A stretch of 64,000 bases of DNA from Flectobacillus roseus (GCF_030056665.1 NZ_JASHIG010000016.1); one strand, 5' to 3'. Counted from the first letter of the stretch, positions 1-8,134 are shown. The notes: generated by a model from the sequence alone, not told the origin. Made by a program: numbers and translations.

Positions 1-2
1 AG

Positions 3-215
3 CTAAAAGTTACCTATTGCTATGACCTAACTCAATTTTTTGAGGTTTTTAATGTATTGAAGATAAGTGCATTTTCAAAATATTGTGATATAAATCCTTC
101 CCAATTAAGACAATATGTGAGCGGAGTATATCATCCGTCAGAAAAGCAATTCAAAAAAATACAAAATGGCTTGGAAAAATTGAGGCAAGACTTGTCAAAA
201 ATTGAATTAATCTAG
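3..215 (+). CDS. C-terminal part of a HicB-like antitoxin (cut by window edge)
   Basis: An open frame enters from the left edge and stops at TAG 213-215, giving about 70 residues. The visible part has an aromatic-rich stretch (YCYDLTQFFEVF) followed by a helix-turn-helix-like segment (INPSQLRQYVSG, then HPSEKQFKKI). This arrangement is what I know from the C-terminal half of Bacteroidota HicB-type antitoxins, where a DNA-binding helix-turn-helix follows the small HicB fold. The N-terminal part and any HicA toxin would lie left of the window. If correct, it is the antitoxin and autorepressor of a toxin-antitoxin pair carried by, or flanking, the prophage. Alternatively it is a phage regulator with a similar DNA-binding domain. 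Confidence 0.55.
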   Translation, partial: LKVTYCYDLTQFFEVFNVLKISAFSKYCDINPSQLRQYVSGVYHPSEKQFKKIQNGLEKLRQDLSKIELI

Positions 216-233
216 TTTCAAAATCTTATGTTG

Positions 234-273
234 AAAGGTCCGTTACTTATATCTCAAGTAATGGACCTTTTTT
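234..273 (+). terminator. Rho-independent terminator after the HicB-like gene
   Basis: A 15-bp stem, AAAGGTCCGTTACTT pairing with AAGTAATGGACCTTT with one mismatch, has a 7-base loop and is followed by a T run. It starts 19 bases after the HicB-like stop codon and separates that gene from the next one. Confidence 0.8.
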
Positions 274-301
274 GCTATGAATAATAAATCAGCCTAAAAA
301 A

Positions 302-1033
302 ATGAATTTTAGAAAAATAAAACAGGAGGAAGAATCTAAATACTTAGAAATACGTCGCCCACTTGGTGAGAAAATTTTGAGTTTCATGGAAGATGTTCAT
401 TACAAAACTAAAAAGCGAATTAATAGCTATCAAAGTGTTTATGCATGGGATAATTGGTCAATATTTGATATTGATAATAAAGAATATTTTGCGATGCATG
501 ATTATTTATTTAGTCATATTCTGTACGATGATATTCTCGAAAAAGCCTCAATTGCTTATCCAAAACATTTTAACACGAGTAACCCTGAAGATGTTTTGAC
601 AGCGATTAATTTAACGAGAGGTCGCAAGATAGTGAATATGGGAGAGTGGTTAAGACAAACTTCTTATATAGCTGTAACAGATATGTCAATGAAAAAGGTT
701 TTAAAAATAGGTCTTTTTAGAAACATAGACAAAATAGAATTTAGTTCTGGTTTTCTTCACTGTTTAAAACATTTTAAAGGGAAAAATAATCAATACCTAA
801 CCTCTATAACAAACTCAAAGAAGAAATTCTATAATCAGCCTGAGTTACCCTCAACATTAATTTTATGTATAACTGATTGTCTATTTAATGGAGCTCCGAA
901 ATCGATTATCCCATTTAATGATGACTATACCTATGTGTACGATTATGTCATGGGGGGGAAAACTTTTGAAGTTCACTTTTACTACAGTACTAAATTCGAT
1001 GTATATATGTTCAGTACAATTCACAGGATTTAA
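302..1033 (+). CDS. Hypothetical protein, AT-rich orphan between two terminators
   Basis: The 243-residue reading frame starts at ATG 302. I recognise no family. It is rich in Lys, Asn, Tyr and Phe, shows no signal peptide or membrane segment, and is visibly more AT-rich than the phage genes to its right. It is bracketed by terminators at 234-273 and 1051-1086, so it looks like an independent transcription unit, the usual arrangement of a prophage 'moron' (accessory gene). No Shine-Dalgarno sequence is seen before the start, which is normal in Bacteroidota. It could be a phage accessory or defence gene, but the sequence alone does not show a function. Confidence 0.6.
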   Translation: MNFRKIKQEEESKYLEIRRPLGEKILSFMEDVHYKTKKRINSYQSVYAWDNWSIFDIDNKEYFAMHDYLFSHILYDDILEKASIAYPKHFNTSNPEDVLTAINLTRGRKIVNMGEWLRQTSYIAVTDMSMKKVLKIGLFRNIDKIEFSSGFLHCLKHFKGKNNQYLTSITNSKKKFYNQPELPSTLILCITDCLFNGAPKSIIPFNDDYTYVYDYVMGGKTFEVHFYYSTKFDVYMFSTIHRI

Positions 1034-1050
1034 ATTAATCCTATCAAAAT

Positions 1051-1086
1051 AAAAAAGTCCGTCATACATTTATGGCGGACTTTTTT
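1051..1086 (+). terminator. Terminator overlapping the long-form start of the terminase small subunit
   Basis: Stem AAAAAAGTCCGTCAT (1051-1065) pairs with ATGGCGGACTTTTTT (1072-1086) through one G-T wobble, with a 6-base loop. The A and T runs on either side would let it work in both directions. It lies 18 bases after the stop of the upstream orphan gene. Confidence 0.8.
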
Positions 1087-1095
1087 ATTACACCT

Positions 1096-1623
1096 ATGGA
1101 AGAACTTCAGAAAAAAGAACAGAGTCTGGCTAAAACTCAAGATAAGCTAGACAAGTACAAAGATTACCTACTAGGTAGAGGCAAGCTCTCTCCTTCGGAG
1201 CAAACCATGCTCGAAAAATACCGTAAAGCTTTTAGTTGGCGTTGTAAAGGGTTTTCACCTCAGCACGTAAAACAGATGCTCATGCAAGATGATGGTACTC
1301 AGTATGCCCAAGCCGCTAGAATCCTTCAGGAAGCTACCGAACTCTACGGGCGTGTTGAGGAAATAGACAAGGAAGGGACTAAGCGTATTTTAGTCGAAAA
1401 CCTCTATATCGCTATGAGTCTGGCCATCAAAGAACGGGATGCACATGCGGTAATTGCTTCTGTGAAAGAAATCGGTAAACTATCTAATGTCTACACCGAT
1501 CAACCACAGCTCAACCCTGCCGATTTGATGCCAAAACGCCAAATTGTGTTCAATCGGGTAACTGTAAACAACAACTATCAATCTACACCAGAAGAAAATG
1601 CAGACACAATCGAACTTGAGTAA
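1096..1623 (+). CDS. Phage terminase small subunit
   Basis: This 175-residue protein probably recognises phage DNA and loads the large terminase. It lies directly upstream of, and overlaps, the large subunit gene, the standard order in tailed phages. The N-terminal third is a charged coiled-coil-like helix, followed by a helical DNA-binding-like segment (WRCKGFSPQHVKQML, early 50s) and a helical oligomerisation-like region. The open frame also contains ATG 1072, but that codon forms part of the stem of a terminator, so I prefer ATG 1096 (MEELQKK). The assignment rests mainly on position and on similarity to small terminases of Bacteroidota prophages. Confidence 0.7.
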   Translation: MEELQKKEQSLAKTQDKLDKYKDYLLGRGKLSPSEQTMLEKYRKAFSWRCKGFSPQHVKQMLMQDDGTQYAQAARILQEATELYGRVEEIDKEGTKRILVENLYIAMSLAIKERDAHAVIASVKEIGKLSNVYTDQPQLNPADLMPKRQIVFNRVTVNNNYQSTPEENADTIELE

Positions 1624-3145
1624 TACGTCCGAAATCCTGCTAAATAACAAACAAGCGGACTTTCTGGAAGCCTTTCTCAACAACCTAGCAGACACACCCG
1701 ACCCTAAGGACCCACGAGGTTGGGGTTTCACTGGTGGCTGGCGTGCAACAGCTCAATGCGGTCGTGGGTTTGGGAAAAGCCATCTTCTCTGTCATATTAT
1801 TGCGTTATCCGCCAGTGAGCTGCCAGGCGCACGTGCAGGTTTGGTAGGTTTAACTCTGCGCCAAGTTTCTGATATCATCCTGAGTCAATCGGCAGAAGTA
1901 TTCAAGGCTTGGGGATACGAGGAATACAACTCAAAGACAGGTACTGGTTGCTACACCGTCAATCAACGTCCACCAGAGCATTGGCAAAAAGCCAAATATC
2001 CTCTTCGAAAATATGATAACTGCATTTGTTTCGCCAATGGATATACCGTCGATTTTTTATCTGTAGGGCAAATTCAAGCCAAAAGAGGTACAAGCCTTGA
2101 CCAGTTATTTATTGATGAATCAGCTACCATCAAAGAAGAAATCTTTAATAAAGTCTTGCGTCCAACAGTAAGAGCAAACAAATACGCTTACCAAGACACA
2201 AGACCAGGAAGAAAAGGTTTTAACCATCCGCTACACTGGGCAATTATTGATTTTACTTCTGCTCCTTGGCTCGCAGAAGGAAGATGGATTTACAAAACTG
2301 AAGATTTGGCACAACAAAAACCGCATAAATATCACTATATGCAGGGCTCAGCGTATGACAATCTCATGTTTTTACCAGGGAATTACATCGAAGACCAAAG
2401 AGAGGTTTTAGATCCACTCAGTTTTGATGTAGAGATTTTGAATAAAAGAAGAACCAAAAATCCAAACTCTTTTTATTCAGCCTTTTCGGACAGACACGTT
2501 TACATGGACTATGAAAGGCTAGATTACGACCCCAATAGACCCCTGGAAATTAGCTGGGACTTTAACGCCAAATTTACTTCGGTCTCTATTTGGCAAGATT
2601 TCGGCAATGAATTTAAGTGTATCGATGTGCTTTGGGTCAAGGAAGCTCCAGACGGGCTCTTGGTAAACAAGCTCACAAATGACCTAATTACGAGGTACAA
2701 AAATCACAATAATAAGCGGGTTGTTTTATATGGTGATAATGGAGGCTCTAAAAAGGATGCTAATAGAAAGCCTTATTTTGAGGACATAAAAACGGCCTTC
2801 CGTAAGGATAAATGGGTGATATTTGATGAGGTACAAACAGGGTACCCACCCTACAACATACGCTATAAGCTAGTTAATGAGATACTCAAGGGTACTATAG
2901 CAAAGGTACCTACTATCCTTATTAATGGCTGGTCTGCTAAAGCTATGGTTATGTCTTTACAAGATGCGCCAATTGTTGGAGACAACTTTGAGAAAGATAA
3001 AAGCTCTGAAAAGAAAGACATTCCTCAAGAGTTCGCCACACACTTAAGCGATACATTCGATTATATTATGTTTAGAAAGTTCTCAAAATATCTTTCTTAC
3101 ATCAGCGCCAAAGCCAGACCCTTCCTATTCAAGAAGGCGAGCTAA
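1598..3145 (+). CDS. terL: Phage terminase large subunit (ATPase-nuclease)
   Basis: The 515-residue motor protein packages DNA into the procapsid. The N-terminal ATPase has a Walker A motif CGRGFGKS (residues 54-61) and a Walker B motif LFIDE (170-174, with the catalytic Glu). The C-terminal RNase H-like nuclease region begins near residue 307 (SWDFNAK, first metal-binding Asp), and a second acidic motif lies in VVLYGDNGGS. The start overlaps the end of the small subunit by 26 bases, implying translational coupling. Length and motif order are normal for a functional enzyme. Confidence 0.92.
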   Translation: MQTQSNLSNTSEILLNNKQADFLEAFLNNLADTPDPKDPRGWGFTGGWRATAQCGRGFGKSHLLCHIIALSASELPGARAGLVGLTLRQVSDIILSQSAEVFKAWGYEEYNSKTGTGCYTVNQRPPEHWQKAKYPLRKYDNCICFANGYTVDFLSVGQIQAKRGTSLDQLFIDESATIKEEIFNKVLRPTVRANKYAYQDTRPGRKGFNHPLHWAIIDFTSAPWLAEGRWIYKTEDLAQQKPHKYHYMQGSAYDNLMFLPGNYIEDQREVLDPLSFDVEILNKRRTKNPNSFYSAFSDRHVYMDYERLDYDPNRPLEISWDFNAKFTSVSIWQDFGNEFKCIDVLWVKEAPDGLLVNKLTNDLITRYKNHNNKRVVLYGDNGGSKKDANRKPYFEDIKTAFRKDKWVIFDEVQTGYPPYNIRYKLVNEILKGTIAKVPTILINGWSAKAMVMSLQDAPIVGDNFEKDKSSEKKDIPQEFATHLSDTFDYIMFRKFSKYLSYISAKARPFLFKKAS

Positions 3146-3411
3146 TTTTTTTGGCGTTACCCAGTTACAGGTTTCATATATTCCTAAAAATCTTTTTGGC
3201 GTACGCCATTTTGTCCCTGTGCGAGCATGGAATTGTGAAAAGAGTAGAATTTTTAGCCCCATTCACGGGGCTAACTTTCTGACTGTCAATCTTATAACTC
3301 TTTTGCAGAGTAGAATTCCGCTCAAATCCTCCCCTATTTCTCCCCTAAAAGTTTTGTCCTATGATTTTTTTGATTCAAATCCCAACTTTGAATCATCAAA
3401 ACGGCATTAGT
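3146..3411. other. Structured non-coding stretch between terminase and the next phage gene
   Basis: About 265 bases without a convincing gene. It holds a perfect 12-bp palindrome TGGCGTACGCCA (3197-3208), two copies of TTTTTGGCGT (3150 and 3193), a strong hairpin TTAGCCCC/GGGGCTAA (3253-3274), and two copies of AGAGTAGAATT (3241 and 3307). The hairpin lacks a T tract, so it is not a typical terminator. A regulatory RNA element, an operator or a packaging (cos/pac) site are all possible, but none is proven. Confidence 0.4.
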
Positions 3412-3705
3412 ATGTATTTCAAAGATGCTTATCATCAGTACCAAATGGCGGGAAAAGGCTCAGGCTTCCCAGACACTTTCGATTTAATTTATACCAAAGT
3501 CGATGGAACATTTGGAGAAAAAAAGGGCTGTAGTAGAAGACCCTCAAATCCAAACCCTGAGAGTAAAAGAGATTTAAGCTCTATCAAACATGAAAACCGT
3601 GTAGCAGGTAAATGGTATTTGTGGCATCCCACTGACGGAAAATTCGAGATTCATGCCTGTGGCATTATTGCCTTCAATGGCGAGTTTATTGACCATCGTT
3701 TTTAG
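3412..3705 (+). CDS. Small conserved-looking phage protein of unknown function
   Basis: A 97-residue protein starting at ATG 3412 (MYFKDAY); the frame is open upstream to 3361 but that extension looks non-coding. The protein is basic in the middle (CSRRPSNPNPESKRD) and ends with a beta-rich part (GKWYLWHPTDGKFEIHACGI). It has no signal peptide or membrane segment. Its place between terminase and the portal-like gene suggests a role in head assembly or DNA packaging, which is inference from position only. Confidence 0.55.
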   Translation: MYFKDAYHQYQMAGKGSGFPDTFDLIYTKVDGTFGEKKGCSRRPSNPNPESKRDLSSIKHENRVAGKWYLWHPTDGKFEIHACGIIAFNGEFIDHRF

Positions 3706-3715
3706 TTGTACACCT

Positions 3716-5011
3716 ATGATAAATACAGTCGGGAAAGCTTACTTTGGCGCCCATGAAAGAAAAGCTATGGTCAATGTTGGAACTCGTTCGGATTCCAACG
3801 TTGGCAATGGCTCAACGCAAGTAAAGAAAAACGTTAAGGTTGGCGAGAAAAGCTATCAGATATTTCCCTGGGGAATGAACAACAAAAAGCCCAATGAAAT
3901 GATGGACTTGCTTGCCTCCAATAGCGACTTAATCAACCTACTGGAAGCTAGAAAGGACTTTCTTTTTGGTGCAGGTATTGGAGTTTTCGAGCAAACTTTT
4001 GATAAGGGGACAGAGATTTTAACCCCGATTGAAACGGAGAAATACAAAAAACTCCACGATTTTATCCAGAAAAACGACCTCAGCGAGTTCAACGAATCGG
4101 CTGGATGCCATATAGTAGATACGGCAAACCTATTTACTAATGTGAGTATTGAAAAGGATAAAGTCCCGTTAATCACTGCCATTGACCCGCTTTTATGTCG
4201 TGCGGACAAGGAACTCAAATTGGGAGCTGTCCAAAATTATCTGATTAGTGGTGAATGGGCGAGTAATTCACAGAAGGATATTATCGTTACGCCTTCTCTC
4301 AAGTTGGATACTGACTTGAGCAAACAAGGTGAGTACATCATGCACGTGAAGCGAACCCAGACAGGACAATTTTATTACAGCTATGCGACATGGTGGCCAG
4401 TCCAAAAAGCCATTTCCATTGCTAATCGCCTTTGGGATTTTCATATCAATGGACTCGACACCCAGTATAACGCTGCCAATATCGTTCGTGTTGCTAGTGA
4501 GTACTTTAGCAAGTTCGGCGCTGAATATGAAGGCGGTGAAGATGCCTTCAGGGAGGAGTTTTGGGAGAATGTAGATTCGCTTTTAAGTGGAGAACAAGGC
4601 TCAAACCGAATGCTTGCCGATGAATGTGCCGTGGGTCCCGATGGAAAGTTAACCCCGTACATCGAGATTGTCCCCGTAGAACGTGGTATCAAAGGTGACG
4701 AGTACCTGAAGCTTTATGAGATTGTAATGTTAGCGATTTCTAATGCCTCATCAATTCTCTCCAACATTGCAGGGGTTTCCAATGGTAAGGTAATGGGTGG
4801 CTCAGGCTCGGAACTTCGTGTTTCGGCAGAGTTCCAACAACAGTACCGAACCCCACGTGAACGCCAAATGATTCTGCGAGTGCTAAACCGCAAAATCAAA
4901 CCTTTGTTGGAGTTGCCCAACAATGTAGTTTTTGCTTATAAAAATATCATTCTGCAAACCTTGGACGTCAACCCAACGGGAACGCAGAAAACCACCTCAA
5001 ACGCCTCTTAA
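3716..5011 (+). CDS. Portal-like phage protein
   Basis: The 431-residue protein follows terminase, where the portal gene is expected. The open frame begins at 3653, but ATG 3716 (MINTVGKAYFG) starts after the end of the previous gene and is preferred. It has portal-like features: an N-terminal region with a crown/wing-like mix of helices, the segment DLLASNSDLINLLEARKDFL, and a C-terminal helical part with an SILSNIAGVSNG loop followed by a long amphipathic helix (EFQQQYRTPRERQMILRVLN). A portal is the dodecameric ring through which DNA enters the head and to which the tail attaches. The alternative is another large head protein. A profile search against phage portal families would decide. 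Confidence 0.6.
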   Translation: MINTVGKAYFGAHERKAMVNVGTRSDSNVGNGSTQVKKNVKVGEKSYQIFPWGMNNKKPNEMMDLLASNSDLINLLEARKDFLFGAGIGVFEQTFDKGTEILTPIETEKYKKLHDFIQKNDLSEFNESAGCHIVDTANLFTNVSIEKDKVPLITAIDPLLCRADKELKLGAVQNYLISGEWASNSQKDIIVTPSLKLDTDLSKQGEYIMHVKRTQTGQFYYSYATWWPVQKAISIANRLWDFHINGLDTQYNAANIVRVASEYFSKFGAEYEGGEDAFREEFWENVDSLLSGEQGSNRMLADECAVGPDGKLTPYIEIVPVERGIKGDEYLKLYEIVMLAISNASSILSNIAGVSNGKVMGGSGSELRVSAEFQQQYRTPRERQMILRVLNRKIKPLLELPNNVVFAYKNIILQTLDVNPTGTQKTTSNAS

Positions 5012-5012
5012 G

Positions 5013-5207
5013 ATGGTAGCGCAAATTATTTGGATTGTATTAAGAATTATAATCCTTTCGGTCATTTGGATAGGAACACGAGTACAGGTAAAACGTGGTG
5101 ACATTTCAGTAATCAATGCGGCTGGTGTTATTATGGGTACTTGCGTCTACTTTGGGATTGACCTTATCTTATTATTATTTGGTGGGTTCTTCGATAAACT
5201 ATTTTAA
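5013..5207 (+). CDS. Small two-helix membrane protein of the phage
   Basis: The 64-residue protein starts at ATG 5013, one base after the portal-like stop. Two hydrophobic segments are visible, at about residues 4-20 (IIWIVLRIIILSVIWIG) and 38-58 (VIMGTCVYFGIDLILLLFGG), separated by a short charged loop. This tight spacing implies co-translation. Two-helix small proteins in phages can be holins or accessory membrane proteins. The better holin candidate lies at 7181-7465, so I leave the function open. Confidence 0.6.
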   Translation: MVAQIIWIVLRIIILSVIWIGTRVQVKRGDISVINAAGVIMGTCVYFGIDLILLLFGGFFDKLF

Positions 5208-5209
5208 TC

Positions 5210-6187
5210 ATGCTAATCAAATCCACACAGGAAATGAGGGCATTTTTAGGAAGAGCCATTTCCTCTGATTTCACCTTTGATTCCTTAAAACCTTACCTTG
5301 AGCTGGCGCAACAAGATTACTTGGTCAAAGCCTTGGGAGCTGAATACTGGGCAATTTTAGAAGCTCAAGCCCAGAACAGTGAGGTAAACAACCCAATATT
5401 ACCGCTTGTCCGCAGAGCTTTGGCATTTTATGCGTATCACAAGTATTTACCCTATTCCATCGGCTTGGATAGCGACAACGGTTTACAAGAAACCGAATCC
5501 GATAATACCAAACCTTTGCGAATCGGGGTACTTGAAAAACGCCAGAGAGAAACGATTGAAAACGCCTCGAATGCACTAGAGTCAGTATTATTGGAGCTTT
5601 TCAAGAATAAGACTACTTACCAAGCTTTCTGGGCTACTCCTTACGGTATATCGCTTAAGAGTGTTTGGTTTCCAACCGCCACCCATCTTACTGATGTTTT
5701 GCCCTTGGTCGGTGGTTCGTATAGGATGTTCGTTAGTATCAACCGCTACTTTGTTTGGGCTGAAGTATCCAAGGTTTTACCAGTAATTGGTATGGCTACC
5801 TTAGCTCAAATCAAACAAGCGCATATCAACAACGCCACCGATGAGGTATTGGTCAATGCTTGTCGGTTACTCAAGCAATACATCGCTTGGGCAGCGTATG
5901 AAGAAGCCTTACTTTTTTTGAATGTGGTACAGCTCGGCAATGGGTCCTTGAGAGTCTTGAGTGAGTTTGACGGTATCAACAACACCAAAGCACCTGACGA
6001 GAAACTTTGGGCAGAATACAAACGAGGTATTCAAAACCGAACCGATGGGGCGTACAACGATTTGATAGGCTTTTTATCGAAGAATGTAACAACCTTCAGC
6101 GATTTTGCCAATCAAACAGCCTACAAACCAGAACGTGGGCGACTACCCGACAACAGCAAGTATAAATCAATTTTTAGGATGAAATAG
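5210..6187 (+). CDS. DUF6712-like phage protein, possible head-tail connector
   Basis: 325 residues, starting two bases after the preceding gene. The N-terminal part (FTFDSLKPYLELAQQDYLVKAL, read in two pieces) resembles the DUF6712 family found in Bacteroidota phages. The protein is mainly helical, and a second segment (YFVWAEVSKVLP ... YIAWAAYEEALLF) looks like a repeat of the same fold. Its place behind the portal-like gene is where head-tail connectors or adaptors usually lie. The connector role is inference; the family name is from memory. Confidence 0.5.
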   Translation: MLIKSTQEMRAFLGRAISSDFTFDSLKPYLELAQQDYLVKALGAEYWAILEAQAQNSEVNNPILPLVRRALAFYAYHKYLPYSIGLDSDNGLQETESDNTKPLRIGVLEKRQRETIENASNALESVLLELFKNKTTYQAFWATPYGISLKSVWFPTATHLTDVLPLVGGSYRMFVSINRYFVWAEVSKVLPVIGMATLAQIKQAHINNATDEVLVNACRLLKQYIAWAAYEEALLFLNVVQLGNGSLRVLSEFDGINNTKAPDEKLWAEYKRGIQNRTDGAYNDLIGFLSKNVTTFSDFANQTAYKPERGRLPDNSKYKSIFRMK

Positions 6188-6203
6188 TAAATTTTTCTAC
6201 ACC

Positions 6204-6845
6204 ATGTTTAAAAAACTTATTGCCCTGTTCTCCCTAGTTTTATTATTAAATCTCAATGGCTTTGCCTCTGTTTTTGACCTGTATTTTCCTCGATTGATTC
6301 AAGCAGAAGGATATTACTTTGTCATGGTTCAATACGATAAAGGAGGTGCGACCAAGTTTGGAATTACCTACGCTGTGTACAAAAATTGGTGTAATCGTAC
6401 CACACTAATTCTTATCAGTTGCGATAAAGACAAAAACGGCAAACTGGAGGTAAATGATTTACGGATAACGACCCTGCTCGATGTTAAGCCAATTTATCTT
6501 ACTCGATACTGGGAATTCCATCGGCTTAGTGAAATCCAGAACCAAGGGATAGCCGAAATCATAGGCGATATGATAATCAACTGCGGGACTGGTCGAAACC
6601 ATGTACACGTCAAGACTATCCAAAAACATCTTGGTTTAAAGGCTGACGGTATCATTGGCACCAAAACGCTGGAGGCCATCAACAAGGCTAATCCTTCAAG
6701 GCTTTATAAGTTCATTTATCAGTATCGATCCAATTATTACAAAAAGATAGGGGTAGGTACTCAACGAAAGTTTTTAAAGGGCTGGTTAAACCGAATTTCT
6801 ACACTAAAAAACGCTCATACCGATGAAAATTACATTGCTCTTTAG
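6204..6845 (+). CDS. GH108-type phage endolysin (N-acetylmuramidase) with signal peptide
   Basis: This 213-residue enzyme would cleave peptidoglycan at the end of the lytic cycle. A signal peptide is visible at residues 1-22 (LIALFSLVLLLNLNGFA). It is followed by the GH108 core, IQAEGYYF with the catalytic Glu and DKGGATKFGIT, which matches the family pattern EGGY...GGaTkyGIT. The C-terminal half has a PG_binding_3-like segment (HLGLKADGIIGTKTLEAIN). A Sec signal means export may not need a holin pore. It opens a lysis cassette and overlaps the next gene by 23 bases. Confidence 0.85.
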   Translation: MFKKLIALFSLVLLLNLNGFASVFDLYFPRLIQAEGYYFVMVQYDKGGATKFGITYAVYKNWCNRTTLILISCDKDKNGKLEVNDLRITTLLDVKPIYLTRYWEFHRLSEIQNQGIAEIIGDMIINCGTGRNHVHVKTIQKHLGLKADGIIGTKTLEAINKANPSRLYKFIYQYRSNYYKKIGVGTQRKFLKGWLNRISTLKNAHTDENYIAL

Positions 6846-7143
6846 CGCATTTATTTTTTGCGCTTTTACCTTTTTCGGTTCGCTCAATGATACCGTAAAA
6901 AGCACTAATCCTCACAAAGATTCTGTCCAAAAAATTACCCAAATCGCTACGATTCGTAAGACTATCGACAGTATCGACACTCATTCTGAAGGGCTTTGCG
7001 ATACCTGCGTGGCAGCCTACAAAACGGTAATTATCGAGAACCGTTTATTGGCCAAGCGTATTTCGGAGCAAAACTATGAAATGAGTAAACTCATTGAGCA
7101 AAACGATGCCATACTCAACCGCAAGCGGATAGCTAGGCGTTAG
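6823..7143 (+). CDS. Small exported coiled-coil protein in the lysis cassette
   Basis: A 106-residue protein starting inside the endolysin gene (23-base overlap, different frame). It has an N-terminal hydrophobic segment (LLFSAFIFCAFTFFGS), which can be a signal peptide or an anchor, a central CDTC motif, and a long C-terminal charged coiled-coil-like helix ending in basic residues (NRKRIARR). Its position suggests a lysis role such as an endolysin chaperone or a periplasmic bridging protein, but no family is recognised. Confidence 0.55.
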   Translation: MKITLLFSAFIFCAFTFFGSLNDTVKSTNPHKDSVQKITQIATIRKTIDSIDTHSEGLCDTCVAAYKTVIIENRLLAKRISEQNYEMSKLIEQNDAILNRKRIARR

Positions 7144-7180
7144 GGCTCAAACTGTTCCATCTTTTAATCCTATTGCTTGT

Positions 7181-7465
7181 ATGCTCAATCAAAATTTGGG
7201 TGTTATCGAGAGACTTACTTCTCCTACCCCGTCCATTTTCCGAACCATCCGAAATATTTCCCTGGTATTGGCTGCCATTGGTGCGAGTATCGCCCAACTT
7301 CAGACGCAAATGGAGCTTCCTGACTGGCTACTTTTTGCGGGTGACAAATCCGTTTGGATTAGCGGTTTGCTCACTGCCTTGGTTTCACAACTCACGGTAG
7401 ACTATACCACCAAAGCCATTGTAGATGCCACCTCCGAAAAAGCCGAAAAGGGGTATTTGAGATGA
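7181..7465 (+). CDS. Holin-like membrane protein
   Basis: A 94-residue protein with two hydrophobic stretches, at about residues 22-42 (IRNISLVLAAIGASIAQL) and 56-72 (VWISGLLTALVSQLTV), and a charged C-terminus (SEKAEKGYLR). Size, topology and position after the endolysin fit a class II holin, which would collapse the inner membrane potential and time lysis. The gene overlaps the next by four bases (ATGA). A plain phage membrane protein is the alternative. Confidence 0.55.
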   Translation: MLNQNLGVIERLTSPTPSIFRTIRNISLVLAAIGASIAQLQTQMELPDWLLFAGDKSVWISGLLTALVSQLTVDYTTKAIVDATSEKAEKGYLR

Positions 7466-7836
7466 AATGGCTCGAATCACTGTGGACCTCCCAAACGACA
7501 GCGAGGCTGTTTGGCTTTGGGAACTCTGTAAAAAACTGGGCTATCAAATACAAGCTGTTCATTTTGGCAACGATTATCCTGTTGGTAATCATTCTAAACA
7601 AATGCCAGCGTGTGAAATCGTCTCAAGTTCAGACTTTACAGCAAACAGCCAAACAGCACCGCACTCAAGCAGAGCAGGCGCACCAAAAGGCTACTTCAGC
7701 CGAAAAGAAACTCGAAGATTTATCAAAGACAAAGCAAAACGATGAAGCTCAATTTAGGCGTAAAAGTGATTTTATTGATAGGATGTCTGACGACAACCTG
7801 CAAAGCGCAATCGACTCAGCGTACAACTACCGATAG
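7462..7836 (+). CDS. Membrane-anchored coiled-coil protein, inner-membrane-spanin-like
   Basis: 124 residues. One transmembrane segment at about residues 32-46 (LFILATIILLVIILN) is followed by a long periplasmic-type coiled coil (SSQVQTLQQTAKQHRTQAEQ and onward). This is the layout of Rz-type i-spanins, which link the inner to the outer membrane in the last lysis step. It overlaps the previous gene by four bases and the next by 95 bases in another frame, like the Rz/Rz1 arrangement. The function is inferred from architecture and context. Confidence 0.55.
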   Translation: MKWLESLWTSQTTARLFGFGNSVKNWAIKYKLFILATIILLVIILNKCQRVKSSQVQTLQQTAKQHRTQAEQAHQKATSAEKKLEDLSKTKQNDEAQFRRKSDFIDRMSDDNLQSAIDSAYNYR

Positions 7837-8134
7837 TCTTCGTCAGCTCCTTCCAAAAGGGTATTATGTCTTGACCGAGCAGGGTGCCAAAGATGCCCTC
7901 AAAGCCAAAATGGAGGCTGATTTTCTCAAGAAACAGTTAGTCATTCGAGATTCGGTTATTGCCCTAAAAGACACCATCATTAGCTACCAAAAGGTTGAAA
8001 TAGCCGAAAGAGTTAATGTGGATATCCTTCAACAACAAGCCCTCAAGAAGTCCAAAACCAAAGCGGTCTTAAAAACCATAGAGGTTTGGGCGTATCGAGC
8101 GGTGATAGTTCTCAAAATTGTAGGTTTATGGTAA
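7742..8134 (+). CDS. Exported coiled-coil protein with C-terminal hydrophobic end, spanin-like
   Basis: 130 residues, beginning in the +1 frame inside the preceding spanin-like gene. The N-terminus is a signal sequence with a possible lipobox (LIGC, Cys 15) or, alternatively, a signal peptidase I site after CKAQ. The middle is coiled-coil-like (residues 50-100). The last 16 residues are hydrophobic but contain Arg and Lys (VWAYRAVIVLKIVGLW). A lipoprotein signal, coiled coil and C-terminal anchor would describe a one-piece (u-)spanin. Without the C-terminal anchor it would be an Rz1-like o-spanin partner of the upstream protein. Confidence 0.5.
   Translation: MKLNLGVKVILLIGCLTTTCKAQSTQRTTTDSLRQLLPKGYYVLTEQGAKDALKAKMEADFLKKQLVIRDSVIALKDTIISYQKVEIAERVNVDILQQQALKKSKTKAVLKTIEVWAYRAVIVLKIVGLW

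Noticed and set aside
1072..1098. ATG 1072 as the terminase small subunit start
   Set aside because: It lies within a terminator stem and adds only eight unconserved-looking residues.
7467..7745. 92-residue reading frame overlapping the spanin-like gene
   Set aside because: It lies in another frame of 7462-7836, and the latter has the clear membrane helix and coiled coil.
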